Below are positions 43,590-53,965 of a DNA stretch of 64,000 bases, one piece after another. The notes under the pieces were generated by a model. It was given only the letters and a program-made list of their open reading frames with translations. It ran no database searches and had not been told where the DNA came from. The first letter of the stretch is position 1, and each line of letters opens with the position of its first letter. Both the position numbers and the translations under genes were made by a program. The DNA comes from Saturnia japonica (lineage: Eukaryota > Arthropoda > Insecta > Lepidoptera > Saturniidae): contig CM065308.1 of the NCBI GenBank assembly GCA_033032175.1, positions 19,897,590 to 19,961,589 of the forward strand, written 5' to 3'.

Positions 43590-43985
43590 TTACATACATA
43601 CATAAATCACGCCTATTTCCCAACGGGGTAGGCAGAGACCACGTCTTTCATTTGCTACGATCCTGGCATACCTCTTTCGCTTCTTCGACATTCATTAATC
43701 TTTTCATGCATGCTCGTCGGTTTAGAGTACTCTTGACCTTACCTTTTTTCAGAACATCTCCGATTTGATCCATAAATGTTCGTCTAGGCCTTCCTCTTCC
43801 AACGATTCCTTTCACACTCGCATCAAAAATTTCTTTAGTCATTCTTCTTTCATTAATCCTCTCAAAATGCCCAAACCATCTAAGCATCTCTTTCTCAATC
43901 GGTGTGACTATATCTTCTTTCACACCACAAACTCTCTTATCACACTATCTCTTATCCTGTCAGTCAATTTCACTCCTTACATACC
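43590..43985 (-). pseudogene. LINE C-terminal fragment (RTE-like), minus strand
   Basis: The minus-strand frame from 43923 down to 43648 (91 codons) includes '[20 protein letters not shown]', '[20 protein letters not shown]' and '[20 protein letters not shown]'. It is a clear C-terminus of an RTE-like ORF2, in which 'LRWFGHVER', 'GRGRPR', '[10 protein letters not shown]' and 'AREVC-x-DR' are landmarks (recalled). The frame continues upstream to about 43935 ('[10 protein letters not shown]'), where a frameshift separates it from '[11 protein letters not shown]'. The stop is followed by 'GTCTCTGCCTACCCCGTTGGGAAATAGGCGTGATTTATGTATGTATGTA', the usual short 3' UTR and (TATG)n-like tail. Plus-strand frames here (43574-44188) are antisense shadows. 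Confidence 0.85.
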
Positions 43986-44387
43986 TCTTAATAAATATAA
44001 TGGGATTATTGATTACATTAATAATTATAATAATTATTTTGGGTCATTTCGAACGAAACAATCGCAATGCAGCGTCGCTCTTCTCGCGTCGCCAAAATTT
44101 GCGTAATCGTTTCCAAGTAAAATTATACATTTATAAACATTATACATGTATAATTATACATCGTACCTTTGATAATAAAATCAATTAAATCAAAAATCAC
44201 GATTGTTTCATAAATCACATTTAAAATTGTGTAGGTTTGAAAGAAATGTAAACGGATTGGAAATATTGTCAACTAATAATATACCGTGTCAAATTGTATT
44301 TCAAATAATTCGTTTAAAAAGTAACATTATCGACTTTAATCATTTAATGATAAAAAAATGCAATAATTTAACCCTTTGGCTATCAGC
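43986..44387. other. AT-rich non-coding stretch
   Basis: Nothing recognisable; includes part of the frames antisense to the LINE and a 71-codon unsupported frame. Confidence 0.45.
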
Positions 44388-44433
44388 GTCACACAAAATG
44401 TACGTAAAATTGCCATAAATGACATCCATAGGA
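44388..44433 (+). repeat. 46-bp dispersed repeat, copy 1
   Basis: GTCACACAAAATGTACGTAAAA-type sequence repeated at 49067-49112, with about four mismatches over 46 bases and flanks that do not align. Confidence 0.7.
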
Positions 44434-44697
44434 TACAAGTTATTTCACTTCACAATACTTATTATTAAGTACTCTTTCTTCATTATGGTAAAATGATCAG
44501 TAAAATATGCGTCTTTCAGATATAATCATTCAAATTATTAGTAAAAAACATTAACATATTTGATTTGATATTAGAAGATTAATTACAAGAGAGACGGATG
44601 TTCCTCTAATTCATTTATTTTCTTCAGAATTCAGCGCCTGTTGGACGCGTTGTTTAAGTAGTTTCATCATAAAATGTACAAAAACCATTTTTTTAAA

Positions 44698-44906
44698 TCG
44701 ACTTCAAAAAATTATGATTTCGTCAATTCGATTTTTTATGCATATTCAGCCATATCTTTTTTGTTTATGAACGAACAGATTTGGATGATTTTTTTGGAAA
44801 GGGGATACCTCTAAGGTACTCCCATTTTAATTTTATTAGCATTGGACCTTGAACTTCGGAGATACACCAGGGAACTTCTCAAAATCATTGAAGTTGGTTC
44901 TCTTTT
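44698..44906 (+). mobile_element. family A element, copy 6
   Basis: 'TCGACTTCAAAAAATTATG', 'GCATATTCAGCCATATC', 'GGAAAGGGGATACCTCTAAGG', 'TTATTAGCATTGGACC', 'AGATACACCAGGGAACTTCTC' and 'AATCATTGAAGTTGG', complete from end to end. Confidence 0.8.
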
Positions 44907-45811
44907 TTTTATTGTCTTGTTTGTAATATCAGATTATTATTGTAGATCCAACAATATTATGTTTACATAACTGGTTAGATTCTCCGTAAGTGTATGTCTT
45001 TGTAAAACAATACAGAGAAACATGCTTAGAATGACAATGTGTAGCTACGACACTCGTGTATAGTGCATTTTTGTTATTTCACACAGTCGCGACCGTCGCA
45101 CGTGCTTCATTCATTCATAATTTTATTATAATTATATATAATACACCTAATATTACATTAGAGTAGTTGACTCTTTTTTAAAGTAGGTCTTAAATAATGT
45201 TCACTTTTCGTAATCAAACGAAAACACTGTCAGCCATATTAGTCGATATTTATATTATTATCTCTGATGTGACATCATACGGGCCGAAAACAAACATTTG
45301 ACATTTACAAAACTTTCATTTAAGTACTTCTAGATGACATTTTGAAATTACAAATGTATTTTTCTTATGCATCCGGGCGCTGGTGGTCCAGGAATCTGCA
45401 AAACCCACATGATTATACCAATTATGAATTAGTCCGACCGTGATGTAAATTCATAAACAATGCTAACGGACTAATACAATACATATGTGATATGTGTGTC
45501 CATCTAACAATGGTCACGATTTAGCAAAAACGCCATGAATTCCCATCGGCTCGGCAATGGCGCGGTGTGCGAGCGTGATGTTTATGATGCGCTCGAACTG
45601 AGCACGTTGTATGCTATTATGTACTTTATCTATATTGACTTTCGTAACGTAAACTGCGAAACTATGTCAGATATGCCTATTTGAACTAATAATGCTAGCG
45701 TGCACGGGTGACCTTTGTGTGACAAAACAGTCACGGGCGACAAAAGCCACCCGTGCGCGCCAGCACTTACAGTAGAACTTCCTAAAATAAAACTACTTAA
45801 TACTATCTATA
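44907..45811. other. non-coding stretch with a GC-rich part
   Basis: AT-rich until about 45360; GC-richer at 45535-45770 ('TCGGCTCGGCAATGGCGCGGTGTGCGAGCG'). GCACGGGTG (45702-45710) and CACCCGTGC (45748-45756) form a perfect 9-bp inverted repeat. No frame or splice site makes it an exon; it may be regulatory or a decayed element. Confidence 0.4.
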
Positions 45812-46205
45812 CTAATATTATAAGCTCGAGAGGTTGTTTGTTTGTTTGAACGAGGTAAAGAAATAATCAAAATAAAATTATAAAAAATAGCCTATATATT
45901 GAGGAAGGTATACAATTTCATGCTGCCACTTTAAGGAGCTGAGTAGTAAACATGAAAATCAAGGTGTCTGGCAAGCTATAAGCAAATACGGGAAATGAAT
46001 ACGTTCTCCTAAGTGTGGCGAGGTGGCGAGATGGTCAAATAAAATTTACCACATGTGAAACTATAGGGCAGTGAGAGCTGATACACCTAAGGTTTGCAAG
46101 TAAGAAAGCCAAGCTTTTATGGGAGTGTTTGAAGTGATTAACTTCTTGTGGGAGTGTAAACCGCTTCATAACGTAACGCGTTACGGCGCCACTCTGTCTA
46201 CTTCT
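45812..46205 (+). repeat. family C repeat, copy 1
   Basis: Starts 'TATACTAATATTATAAGCTCGAGAGGTTGTTTGTTTGTTTGAACG', continues 'TATATTGAGGAAGGTATACAATTTCATGCTGCC' and ends near 'AACGCGTTACGGCGCCACTCTGTC'. This is one of the most common lepidopteran repeat types (recalled). A second copy is at 60612-60790. Confidence 0.65.
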
Positions 46206-49066
46206 CTACTCAGTGTTCTAATGTACATATTCAAGAATTGTAACTAAGGGTAAATATATATTTTTAATCAATAAAAGATTTTATTAATAAATAACTTCTC
46301 GCCACATTATCATATTAATATACATAAAGTTTAAGTAATAACCTAAGCTTTTCTCAAGTTAAACAATTTCAATATTAAATAGTTCAACTTATATTAGTTT
46401 ATGTTATCTCTTCTGTCGAACGTCCCGAGTTTATTAGTTCATCAAGTTACATAAAGCTAAATAGGTACTAAGTATATATTACGAAGGCACTGAGATGTTC
46501 TTTTTGAATCTACGCCCAAAATTAAATAGATACAAAATCTAATTATGTTGAAAAGGTCGGTGAAGATTTTCTTCAGATCTGCAAATTGTATAATTGAATC
46601 CAAATATTTTATGATTTATCACTATTTTTTGTATCATGAATTCAACGTGTGTTATAATGAGAATAGAAAAATATAAAAAGAAATCAAATATAATCCGCGA
46701 GTTGACTGTTTGTTTAAAAATTAAAGTAAATTATTTAGTAATATTGGTCTCTAAAAAAAGCCTAAAACAATAACTACAAATCTGGAAAAAGTAATTGTAT
46801 ATTTAATTAGTTTTCCCATTGAAAAATTAATATTTTCTCTCTGTGAGTCACGTGATATGAAATGCCGATAAGAAAATGTGACGTCACCATTCGGGAAATA
46901 TGAACGTTACACTCTTGCGTGAGTTGTCACACTTGTCACTGTTATCATACAAAATTATTTAAAGGCGTTATTTTCAATATATAAAGTGTTTAAAACAATT
47001 TTCCGAAAATTTGTCAACCCCCGGATTAATTAATTTAAGAGAGTTATTACACCGCTTTTTACATTACAATCCCTCAATTCACTAATGTTAAAAACAATCG
47101 ATCGAACGTTTCTTAATTATTGACGACGAGCTTTGTTGGTTTTTATTATTTAAAAAGATTTGACTGTGTAAAATTTTGGAACTCATTGGTATAAAATAAG
47201 TTGACTCTTCTGGCAACCCTGGTTGCCCGCTCAAAGGGTTGCCGCTAAGCATTTAGTGTTACTTACCTATAGTCGAAATTCGGTTTAACGATATTATAAG
47301 TGTTGTTTAATGGTGAACCATAAAACGAATGTGGTTTCGATGATTCTTCATATAATTTTTTATGGAGTTGAGTTTTTTAACTCTGTTTTTTTTTTGTTCT
47401 GTGAATTTAAGTTTTATTTTGGGTGATTCGTTCGGTTGTTTTGTTTTATTTTTTTGACCATTTCGTCTTTCTTTTAGCGTTTGCAGTTTAGATATCTTGT
47501 TATCTCGTTGTTGGTTGGTGGTATTTAAAATTTTCGCGAATCGTTTTATTCTTAACTGATGTACATTTTCCTTTATAATATTATACTTATCTAAATTTTA
47601 ATAACGTCAAAAAAAAAAAAAAACAACGAATTTGAATATACTTTCAGATTAATATAGGGCTGAAAACGAAAAAGATCTTACCTTCACGCTTTTCTATAGT
47701 GGTTAAGCCGTAATTATAAAATTTATAATACAGGCTCTGCCTAGTTTGGTAGTCATTGTGTAAGTGTAAAATGTAATTGAATAAATATTTTTTTAAAGTA
47801 AAAAAAGTAAAATAAAATACCCTATAATGCAGATAAGATTCATAGTTTCCGTTTATCAAAGCTCGTGAACAAATTTGTAGGAACTAGCTAGTATAGCAAA
47901 TAATGAAAATAAATATCTTAAACTAAATAGAGAATTGTCAATAATTGCAACCATGTTTTATTTCCTGAACGTAATTTATGTCAGTACGAATGAGACGGCA
48001 ATATTCACACGTTTCTGGCTAGTTTCGCTAATGAGCCATATCGAATTGCATGAGCTGCGCGGGCGCACCTGACGTAACTACTTAGTCACGGAGCTAGTGA
48101 GTATTATTCCTAAGTTATTATGAATAAAACTTTAAGGTTTTATTAACTTATTGAAAGGTGAGTAGATAAATAATAAAAGCTGACGGCATATGCGAATTGT
48201 TGAAATATTGAGTTCGTCTACAAAAATCATTCTCTTTGATATATTATATTTTAAATGTTTTAAATTTGTTTTGTTCTGAAAGTAAAAGTTTCCTTTTAAC
48301 TAACATTTGGTGAACACATTTTTACCCTTGAAAAAGGTTTTAATTTATTATTTCGGAGAAAGATAGCTTAAAGCACCCGAACTACGAGTCATAAAAACTA
48401 GATAGAATTCGAGTATTGTATAGACTGCATAAACATCAAATGTTACACGATGTAAAAAGGAGAACTGTAGAAATATAGTTGTAAGCAGTTAGTTCTCTCC
48501 TTCTCTCTGATCCTTGATGGTGTTAAGACACACTTCCGAAAACTCTATTTCAATAAATAAAAAATCTTCCAATGAATACAATCTTCAATCATTATAAAGA
48601 GTACACTGTCACATATCCATAATCCCAACACGAATAAATAAATACGATAAACAAGTGTTTAATTATAGTAGCACTAAGTAATTTTCTCTCTATTTTCCTT
48701 TACTTTAGTGTAGAAAAACTATTGCAAAGGGAGGATCCTCCGACCAGACGGGTGTTATGTCTGGCGGGCAGCTGCCCAACGGTTGTAATCGGGTTCTTGT
48801 ATATATATATACTTATTTGAAGAGTTAATTTCTATAGCGCGATATAGGATGCGTCATATGTGGCTCGATAGATGTCGATATGTAGATAAACAAAAATAAA
48901 AATCTTGCCACAAGATAGGTTATTAGTTTACATATGTTTTTCTCGATGTATTTTCGTTTTTATTAATAAATTATGAATGAATATGACTGGAACACAATTT
49001 TAAAGTTTCTATTCTCTGCTATTGACTAAACATATAGACAAATAGCTTAAACTTTTGGATCTTAAG
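46206..49066. other. AT-rich non-coding stretch
   Basis: A short piece at 47262-47290 ('TTACCTATAGTCGAAATTCGG') matches the end of family D. A minus-strand frame (47644-47859) ends near a donor-like GAAG|GTAAGATC but has no ATG or recognisable protein. The GC-rich 'CAGACGGGTGTTATGTCTGGCGGGCAGCTGCCCAACGG' at 48755-48790 is unassigned. Confidence 0.4.
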
Positions 49067-49112
49067 GTCACACAAAATGTACGTAAAATAGCCATAAATA
49101 ACATCCATGGGA
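49067..49112 (+). repeat. 46-bp dispersed repeat, copy 2
   Basis: Partner of 44388-44433, same orientation. Confidence 0.7.
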
Positions 49113-49599
49113 GTTTTGTTGTTAGTAGTATTTTTTTACTAGGAATGCTTTATTACGCATCTATTGATTAAGCTAATGAAAGGCGCCATCTTACACTAAA
49201 AGATTAATAGGCGCCAACTATTATCAATCCGTTAATAACATGACAGCTGTTAGTTATATTGTTTACATTCTATATTATACGAATTATCACCATGGGACAG
49301 CTTATAATATTACAAAATAATTGTTTGGATTTGTTGAATAATTGTCATTCGAAAGCAGTAAGAATGACGTCATTTTGCAATAGCCAGATTTATACCATGA
49401 GAGACGTAGGCAAACAGAATCCGACACACATATCCCAGTAAAAGTACGGTTGTCTTTATTAAGTTACGTATTTAATTTGTACATTATCATTTTTAAATGA
49501 TTCATTTTTTCCATGATGATATTACAAATTTTTTAAAATTTTAACTGTCGCTTTTAATTTGCATTTCTTTGTTATAGAAAGTTTCTACAACAATATAAT
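49113..49599. other. AT-rich non-coding stretch
   Basis: A 60-codon plus frame (49259-49441) has no recognised features. Confidence 0.45.
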
Positions 49600-49935
49600 A
49601 TATCTTGTAAATTGGTAACACCTCGAAGCCGCCATTTCGCGTACGAGGCAGAGCGTAAAACAAAATGGCCACCACCCATTTCGGTTACAGGAAACGCGTA
49701 TCTGTCAACGTGGTCGCATCGCAAGTGGGCATTGTATGATAATCGGGTCCGCACCGACAAAGTTTTATGTATGGCCACTAAACGAGCGAGCGAACGGGCG
49801 ACACATTATTCGCATTAAACGAGATATTGGCTATACAGGCTTCCGTTTTGGATGCCAAGTTTAAATTGCTGTTCGTTTATATTGTGTAAATTGGATGTCT
49901 GGATTGGCAATGATTGATGCTTCAGAAACTAATGG
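49600..49935 (+). promoter_or_regulatory. CpG-rich candidate first exon / promoter with strong donor
   Basis: A distinct GC-rich island ('GAAGCCGCCATTTCGCGTACGAGGCAGAGCG', 'GGTCGCATCGCAAGTGGG', 'GAGCGAGCGAACGGGCGACAC') followed by more ordinary sequence, ending at the strong 5' splice site AATGG|GTAAGTTG (GT at 49936-49937). Possible initiation codons are ATG 49666 in a good context (ACAAAATGGCC), a 24-codon frame that closes before the donor, and a late ATG (CAATGATTGATGC, near 49910) that stays open to the donor. Longer frames on both strands (49612-49818, 49572-49778) have no recognised domain. It is best explained as a transcription start region whose first exon is largely untranslated. 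Confidence 0.4.
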
Positions 49936-50034
49936 GTAAGTTGATTGTGAAACAGACTTAACAAGAAAAATGTAATGAGGGAATTGACTATCTTAATTAA
50001 GTTTTATTTCAAAGAAGTTAGAGATGTGGTCATA

Positions 50035-50105
50035 ATACTACCAGCCTCAAAGTGTCTCACTGTTAGACAAAGGCCTCTCCAGGCGCAGGCTCGTAACCAT
50101 CATGC
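50035..50105 (+). repeat. dispersed repeat fragment ('CACTGTTAGACAAAGGCCTC' type)
   Basis: 'TGTCTCACTGTTAGACAAAGGCCTCTCC' recalls the lepidopteran LINE-derived phrase 'gtcccactgctgggcaaaggcctcc'. Fragment only. Confidence 0.5.
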
Positions 50106-50844
50106 AAGCCCGTGAAGTATTAGTAAATTCAAACACCGAGAAATCGTTAGTTCTATATTTTGTTCCACATTTCACGATGCTTTCATTGATTCCTGAGTGT
50201 TATATACTATATTTTATGGATAATAAATTTTATATTGCTATAATATTAATAAATAAAAAAAAAAAAAAACGAGCGAGGTTTGTAATTGTCGCATATGACG
50301 TGTAACATCTGACTTAATTAAGGTTATGCGTGCTTTTTATCTATTTCCTTTTATCTTTCTCAGCACACACGCACACGCTGCATGCTGACAGTACTAACCT
50401 CTCGAAAAATGAGTTGGTAGCATGTGACGGGCAACTCTACTACGGCCCGCGCTCATTAATCAAATAAAACAATAGCATGCATTTCTCCGGTTTCCTGTTA
50501 AACAACTCCGTATCTTTTCACGAAATCCCTCGGAAAAGGAGAGATTTTTTTTACAAATCAATAATATACAAATAGTTTGTGTTTGTTAATAAATCTTCCT
50601 ACAATATACCGTTATGCTAAATATTTGCTATACAAAATCAATTAACAAAATAGCTTAACCGCTAGTTAACTGGCCACTCGCTAATTCGCATCAAAGCTTG
50701 AGTTATTTCCCTTATTCGCAACAAAATATTTATATTATTGTTATTAGTTTTAGTTCGTGACGCCGCTCGGGAATCTGTATACTTGCAAATAGACTTACAT
50801 TAAATGCAGATACATATAATTGTCATTCTCAAAATGTATTATTT
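50106..50844. other. non-coding stretch
   Basis: AT-rich with a moderate-GC patch at 50360-50450. No gene seen. Confidence 0.45.
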
Positions 50845-50940
50845 TAGGATTCCGTACCTAAATTGAAAAAAGAGAACCCTTACGGGATCACTTTTTTGCA
50901 TCTTCGCTCAGGTAATAGATTATTGAATGAAGCTCATTAT
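50845..50940 (+). repeat. dispersed repeat fragment ('TTCCGTACCTNAA' type)
   Basis: 'AGGATTCCGTACCTAAATTGAAAAAAGAGAACCCTTACGGGATCACTTTTTTGC' corresponds to the frequent lepidopteran repeat phrase 'gggttccgtacctcaaaaggaaaaacggaacccttataggatcac' (recalled). Confidence 0.65.
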
Positions 50941-51154
50941 AGTCCTAAAAATTTAAAATCACCGATAGATGAATCTTCATCGATGGTTACCGTCGTACTT
51001 GTTTTTTTTCACCACGGCCAAAACTCTAAGTAATAAGGTTTGTACTTTATTGGCTGATGTTTATTTATAGAGCACTAATGCTAATGCTTAGTTAAGGATC
51101 ACTATTTATCGCTTTGATCAGTTCTCTCTCCCGCTCTCTCTATCTCGTTCTTTC

Positions 51155-51300
51155 TTTCTTCCAATTCTTTGTAAGGTTGCCTGGAAGAAATTGCTTTAAG
51201 CGATAAGGCCGCCTGTTGTTTCTGTTCCGTTTTCTTTTCTACTTTTGATTTTTATTGTACAGTGTTTGTTTGAAATAATACAGTATCTTCTATTCTAACG
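51155..51300 (+). repeat. LINE 3' tail fragment
   Basis: 'TTGCCTGGAAGAAATTGCTTTAAGCGATAAGGCCGCCTGTTGT' followed by T-rich sequence: a common lepidopteran non-LTR tail. It is preceded by a CT-rich microsatellite-like run (51125-51165). Aligns with the insert at 4290-4360. Confidence 0.65.
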
Positions 51301-52504
51301 CAAAATATTCTAAAGGTTTAGTAATATTAGTAATATTAATGACTAGTAATAGTAGTAGCAATAAACAGTTGTAAACTACAGTTATAAAAAATACAGTTCA
51401 CATTTGCCAACTTAAGAAAATTTAAGTTTTCGAGCAAATGAATATTTAAAATTTTATTCATATAGATAGATAGATATATGATATCTAGCATTTTTAGTTA
51501 AAATTTATACCGCCATTCAACAGAATTATTAAATGATCACATATTTCCGACTTAGTAAAAATAATTTACACACATTCTACGTAGATATAAATCCTTTCTG
51601 TTTATTCCATAATAGGATAAGTCCATGTTAATGCAAATAACTTAGCATATAATACATAAAAGGGCTCAAGCGTATATTAAACGAATAAAAAGCATAAAAT
51701 ACTAACGTTGACATCCGGAGTCGCTTAGACACCGCCCCTTGAGTGCGTGGTCGGCAATTTGATTTTCAGATGAACCATACGTCTTGAACGTGTGTGGTCC
51801 AAATGAAAAAATTAAGTTTAATAATATTTAAATACATATGTAAATTTTTCCTTTTTTTATCTTACTTAAATTTAATTGATATGGATAAAATAATATCGTT
51901 TTAACCCAAAAATGAGGATTTTCTTTTATGTTTATATATCTTGAAATTATAACAATTTGAAAAGTTAGAAGCTCGTAAATAACTAATCAAGCGCAGTTGA
52001 CAATATTATGTGCTGTCTTTGGCTGTCTTTATTTACAGATTTCGCTTGAAACTCTAAAAACTTTTAGTTGACAAGAAAAGGTTCCATAGTTATATTTATT
52101 ATTGCGATCTTTAAGCAATTAGAAACACCTGTTCAATATTCAAGCCTTTGCGCACCTTCACCGCGAAATAAATAAAGCAAAACCTCTTCAATCTACATGG
52201 TCTGCTTTGCAAAACATCACTAACTACTAAGGTCGCGAACTGAGTAGCGACACATTACACGAGTGCAGTTGTGTATTAACAGTCGAAGGAACATATCGTT
52301 ATTACACATATTTTAGAATGAGCTAGCAAAGAAATGTCTGAACATTTCGGATGTTTTGTAGTGAAATGAAATTCCATTTTAAGGAATTAATTCTACTTTC
52401 GCTACAAAAAATTGTCGACTGCGACAAATATTTTGCGAAATATACGCGAAACCGTAACTAGATGACCAACCTGACTATACTGTTAACCTTAGTGGCCTTA
52501 GGAA
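51301..52504. other. AT-rich non-coding stretch
   Basis: The short GC-rich patch at 51715-51760 is unassigned. Nothing else recognisable. Confidence 0.5.
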
Positions 52505-52640
52505 CTAGAGCAGCTGACACCTTTTAAAGCTTCACCGTGGCTTCGGGGCGAGCGCTTGGGCTGTTGCTTTAATTGCAATGAGGTCGCGATCTGACAAATT
52601 CCCTATCCGTTGAAAATTCGAGCTAAACTAACATATAGAA
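52505..52640 (+). repeat. dispersed repeat, family G copy
   Basis: 'CTTTTAAAGCTTCACCGTGGCTTCGGGGCGAGCGCTTGGGCTGTTGC' then 'ATTCCCTATCCGTTGAAAATTCGAGC'. Combines blocks seen separately at 35985-36120 and 15345-15465. Confidence 0.6.
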
Positions 52641-52824
52641 GGAAGGAACATGTGTATATGTATTTAGTAATATGAAATTATGGTCTACACTAACTAGCGT
52701 AAAAAAAGAAAAAAGGTCCCTTACAAAGAACATATGTTCATTTGTGGTGTGCACGTATGTATGAACATGTTGTATGTAATGATGTATATGAATAGCTAGT
52801 GATTGCAAGTGAAGTGTAGTTATC

Positions 52825-52985
52825 TATATCGCGCCAGCAGCTACAAGACTCAAGGGTTCCACACCGAGGGAATGGACCTAGGCTTGAGTTGCCGCAAGAG
52901 AGGGAGGACGTGACGGGTGTGCGGGAGCGAAGTTAGCCGCCCGTGGGGGCGAACCGAATGCGGAGATGTGACTGGTGTTACACTG
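52825..52985. other. unassigned GC-rich block
   Basis: 'GCGCCAGCAGCTACAAGACTCAAGGGTTCCACACCGAGGG' and 'GGGAGCGAAGTTAGCCGCCCGTGGGGGCGAACCG'. The left part may relate to family G; the right part has no match I recognise. No open frame of note. Confidence 0.35.
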
Positions 52986-53264
52986 AGATCATTCAATTTG
53001 CACAGGATTATTGTAACTCACGTCGATCGACGCGTATCATGTTTGTTAACACGCTTTTGCCTGCTTTTTAGACCATATTCAAGTTTAAGTTAAAACCTGG
53101 GTGAGAACAAAGCGACGCCATTTTGCAGTTCATGCTTCACTTGAAATTAATTAACAGTTACTTACATACTAGTTTGTATTGTTGACGGTTTTGTGCGTCA
53201 ACACGTATCCGGTGTACTGTCGTGATCGGTTAATACTGAAGAGTCCTTTCGTGAACCTACCAGT

Positions 53265-53514
53265 TAACGACCGTTTTCAATAACCTATCTATCGTTGTTT
53301 TAGTTACTAAAGATAGAACCTTTTGCCCTTACTTTTTTTCTAATAATCTATCAATGGATAGATTTTCGTATCTACATAATACCCTACAGCTACCCTATAG
53401 CTTGAATAGATAAGTGAGAAGTCGATATCTGTCCTAAGTTAAAGATAGTAATTATTACAAATATGTACTAATCGGGAATAGTAGACTCAGATATGTTATT
53501 GAAAACGGCCGTAA
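53265..53514. mobile_element. MITE, family E copy 2 (Harbinger-like)
   Basis: Left end ACGACCGTTTTCAATAAC (53267-53284) and right end GTTATTGAAAACGGCCGT (53495-53512) are inverted repeats matching at 17 of 18 positions. Both flanks can be read as a TAA duplication (TAA|CGACCG ... CGGCCG|TAA), the 3-bp TWA type typical of PIF/Harbinger. The interior matches copy 1 at 232-509. No coding capacity. Confidence 0.75.
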
Positions 53515-53734
53515 GTGACTTTATGTTACCTATATATATGGTCGCGCGCGTTACTACTTCCAGCGTGTTCATAACGCCATCTGTCGATAAAATGTAGTAC
53601 GAGTACTTGAAAAATGATAAATGGACAATAAATTGTCTTACAATATTCAAGGAAAACCCTTGATTTTTTATTATTAGAAATTTAATGTGACTGCATGGCG
53701 CCCCCAGTAATATTTCCATAACAAGACAATTTTG

Positions 53735-53965
53735 ACAACAAAACCAACTCCAATGATTTTGAAGAGTTTCCTGGTGTATCTTCGAAGTCGAAGGTCTAAT
53801 GCCAATGAAATTATAATGGGACTACCCTTGAGACATCCCCTATCCAAAGAAGGAAGTATCATCCAAATCGGGTTATAAACAAATAAGTTATTTTTGAACT
53901 TCCACAAAAAATATTATAAACAATCGTATTGAGAACCTTCGCCTTTTTTTTGAAATCGTTTTAAA
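53735..53965 (-). mobile_element. family A element, copy 7
   Basis: 'AACCAACTCCAATGATTTTGAAGAGTTTCCTGGTGTATC', 'AAGGTCTAATGCCAATGAAAT', 'CTACCCTTGAGACATCCCC', 'ATCATCCAAATCGGG' and the end 'TTGAAATCGTTTTAAAA'. The two short minus-strand frames spanning 53468-53907 derive from this and the MITE. Confidence 0.75.

Noticed and set aside
43574..44188. Three plus-strand frames of 64-113 codons
   Set aside because: Antisense to the RTE-like LINE C-terminus or in adjoining AT-rich sequence.
47644..47860. Minus-strand first exon ending in GAAG|GTAAGATC
   Set aside because: No in-frame ATG and a Tyr-rich AT-driven peptide; an ATG in another frame gives a hydrophobic stretch that stops at once.
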